Assembly: GCF_900108275.1 (NCBI RefSeq)
Contig: NZ_FNVD01000005.1
Span: 1-64,000, forward strand
DNA: 64,000 nt
Source: Jhaorihella thermophila
Lineage (GTDB): Bacteria; Pseudomonadota; Alphaproteobacteria; Rhodobacterales; Rhodobacteraceae
Direction of reading: 5' to 3'
The notes beneath the pieces are model-generated. The model had not been told where the DNA came from. It searched no databases and saw only the letters and a list, made by a program, of their open reading frames with translations. How positions within the stretch are numbered: the first letter of the stretch is position 1; every line of letters begins with the position of its first letter. A program made the translations under genes and the position numbers. Shown one piece after another: positions 63,947-64,000 of the stretch.

Positions 63947-64000
63947 ATGAAAACCATCAGGAAACTGCTTGCGGCGACGGCGCTGACCGCCGTCTCTGCC
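63947..64000 (+). CDS. Secreted protein, N-terminal signal peptide only
   Basis: The last 18 codons of the window read MKTIRKLLAATALTAVSA, a clear signal peptide after CAGGGAGAGAGAACC. It begins 41 bases after the D-amino-acid dehydrogenase stop. By context a periplasmic binding protein of a transporter is likely, but nothing beyond the signal is visible. Confidence 0.75.
   Translation, partial: MKTIRKLLAATALTAVSA

Overview
The window looks like a chromosomal segment from an alphaproteobacterium of the Rhodobacterales (Roseobacter/Rhodobacter/Paracoccus type). The indicators are uniformly GC-rich coding sequence, an rnhB-ccrM pair with GANTC sites in front of ccrM, a Rhodobacter-type 16-stranded porin, DUF2125 and DUF3576 proteins, a TRAP transporter, and a dispersed intergenic repeat ending in AGAAAGAAGC or AAGATGAAG. 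I see no prophage, insertion sequence, CRISPR array or conjugation gene. The window is mostly core genome with a few accessory genes.

Layout. 1-5.1 kb: the 3' end of an arsenite exporter, tRNA-Arg(CCT), a LacI regulator and a convergent TRAP operon (dctP-dctQ-dctM) with a perfect intercistronic hairpin after dctP. 5.2-9.7 kb: an FAA hydrolase, a DUF427/adenylate cyclase fusion, small secreted proteins and a membrane-anchored winged-helix protein. 9.8-13.2 kb: rnhB, ccrM and a membrane adenylate cyclase. 13.3-23 kb: alkB, mutY, a DciA-like protein, a DsbA-like thiol oxidoreductase, lpxK, a degenerate WaaA-like protein, an inositol-phosphatase-family enzyme, pmbA and a DUF2125 protein. 23-31.5 kb: an SDR/enoyl-CoA hydratase pair, an HNH protein, a flavoprotein, a GST and the leuS-lptE-holA run.

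31.5-42.1 kb: the porin, a YggS-type PLP protein, ribA with an L,D-transpeptidase, an orphan OmpR-type response regulator, a candidate FNR-controlled small RNA, xthA, a thioredoxin-TPR protein, a LON-domain protein, a Trm112-like protein, dapB, rbfA, a phosphodiester glycosidase and truB. 42.1-51 kb: an OmpA/BON envelope protein with a coiled-coil partner, ubiA back to back with rsmE, gshA, an S49 protease, a 57-residue zinc-ribbon protein, a Na+/Ca2+ exchanger and a pteridine-reductase-like SDR. 51-64 kb: an AT-rich gap, uvrC, pgsA-moaD-moaE, arfB, a queuosine-precursor transporter, an MFS-mepA-esterase operon, yggT, recQ, yaaA, a D-amino-acid dehydrogenase and the start of a secreted protein.

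Many genes overlap by 1-4 bases in short operons (SDR/ECH, lptE/holA, LON/Trm112, rbfA/glycosidase, rsmE/46174, the zinc ribbon/exchanger, pgsA/moaD). The observations most worth a second look are the FNR-box plus small-RNA candidate after the response regulator (36163-36286), the intergenic repeat family including one copy that supplies the C-terminus of a protein, the WaaA-like protein that has lost its signature residues, the inverted-topology membrane winged-helix protein, and the three GANTC sites ahead of ccrM. All calls come from reading the sequence; no database search was run.
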